A model generated the notes under the pieces. The model saw only the letters and a program-made list of their open reading frames with translations, ran no database searches and was not told the DNA's origin. 13,496 nt of DNA from Marmoricola sp. (GTDB lineage Bacteria > Actinomycetota > Actinomycetes > Propionibacteriales > Nocardioidaceae), in the NCBI GenBank assembly GCA_030151765.1, contig JASLCW010000198.1, positions 1 to 13,496 on the forward strand, written 5' to 3'. Numbering within the stretch: the first letter of the stretch is position 1; every line of letters starts with the position of its first letter. The position numbers and the translations under genes were made by a program. Shown in pieces: positions 13,444-13,496 of the stretch.

Positions 13444-13496
13444 GTGGACAACGACGTACTCCGCCAGGCGCCGCTCTTCAGCGCCCTCGACGACGA
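13444..13496 (+). CDS. crp: Crp/Fnr-family regulator, N-terminal fragment
   Basis: Only 17 complete codons lie in the window, from GTG 13444 behind GAAGGGA. They read MDNDVLRQAPLFSALDD. This opening (an initial amphipathic helix with APLFSAL) is typical of actinobacterial Crp/GlxR-type cAMP-responsive regulators. The gene is divergent from nth, which is the usual position of crp in Actinobacteria (Rv3676 next to nth in M. tuberculosis). The identification rests on the short N-terminus plus synteny. If correct, the protein is a likely binder of the TGTGA-type sites noted before satP and before this gene. Confidence 0.75.
   Translation, partial: MDNDVLRQAPLFSALDD

Overview
The window is high-GC actinobacterial DNA. 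The evidence is GC-rich third codon positions, many GTG starts, TANNNT -10 boxes, a leaderless-type promoter and 4-base GTGA gene overlaps. The gene set and the frequent CGTAC/GTACG words suggest Propionibacteriales, perhaps Nocardioidaceae; this is inference, not a database result. No tRNA, rRNA, CRISPR array, insertion sequence or prophage module was seen.

Layout. (1) 1-176, minus strand: the start of an unidentified exported protein. (2) 347-5829, plus strand: an acetate module. It has a LytTR-type response regulator, a small two-helix membrane protein (DUF485-like), an ActP/MctC-type acetate symporter, a SatP/YaaH-type acetate transporter and acetyl-CoA synthetase. The first three genes are tightly coupled. 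satP and acs each have their own upstream region, with Crp/GlxR-like sites before satP and an 11-bp inverted repeat around the putative acs -10 box. (3) 5871-6842, minus strand: a TerC/Alx-family membrane protein convergent with acs. The junction is a 21-bp-stem hairpin, and the terC leader looks like a yybP-ykoY (Mn2+) riboswitch. (4) 7046-8353, plus strand: a secreted propeller-like protein with a very basic C-terminus. (5) 8445-9647: NhaA Na+/H+ antiporter, preceded by a short leader that folds over its ribosome binding site. (6) 9698-10096: a small membrane protein of the actinobacterial phage-holin-like family. (7) 10105-10192: an 88-bp nested palindrome at the second convergent junction. 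(8) 13315 down to 10203, minus strand: a compact operon nth, tlpA-like lipoprotein, NudL-type Nudix hydrolase, MarP-like membrane serine protease. (9) 13444-end, plus strand: the first codons of a Crp/Fnr-family regulator, divergent from nth.

How it fits together. The acetate module imports acetate by two unrelated carriers and activates it to acetyl-CoA. A Crp/GlxR-family protein is a plausible regulator, since candidate sites lie before satP and before the crp-like gene itself. From memory, acs, holin-like gene, marP, nudix, thioredoxin-like gene, nth and crp follow the order of the Mycobacterium tuberculosis Rv3667-Rv3676 region, so the backbone looks like an old actinobacterial gene neighbourhood. 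terC, the secreted protein and nhaA sit between acs and the holin-like gene. The most interesting parts are non-coding: the two leader RNAs, the large palindromes at both convergent junctions, and an unusual abundance of GTCGTAC/GTACGAC.
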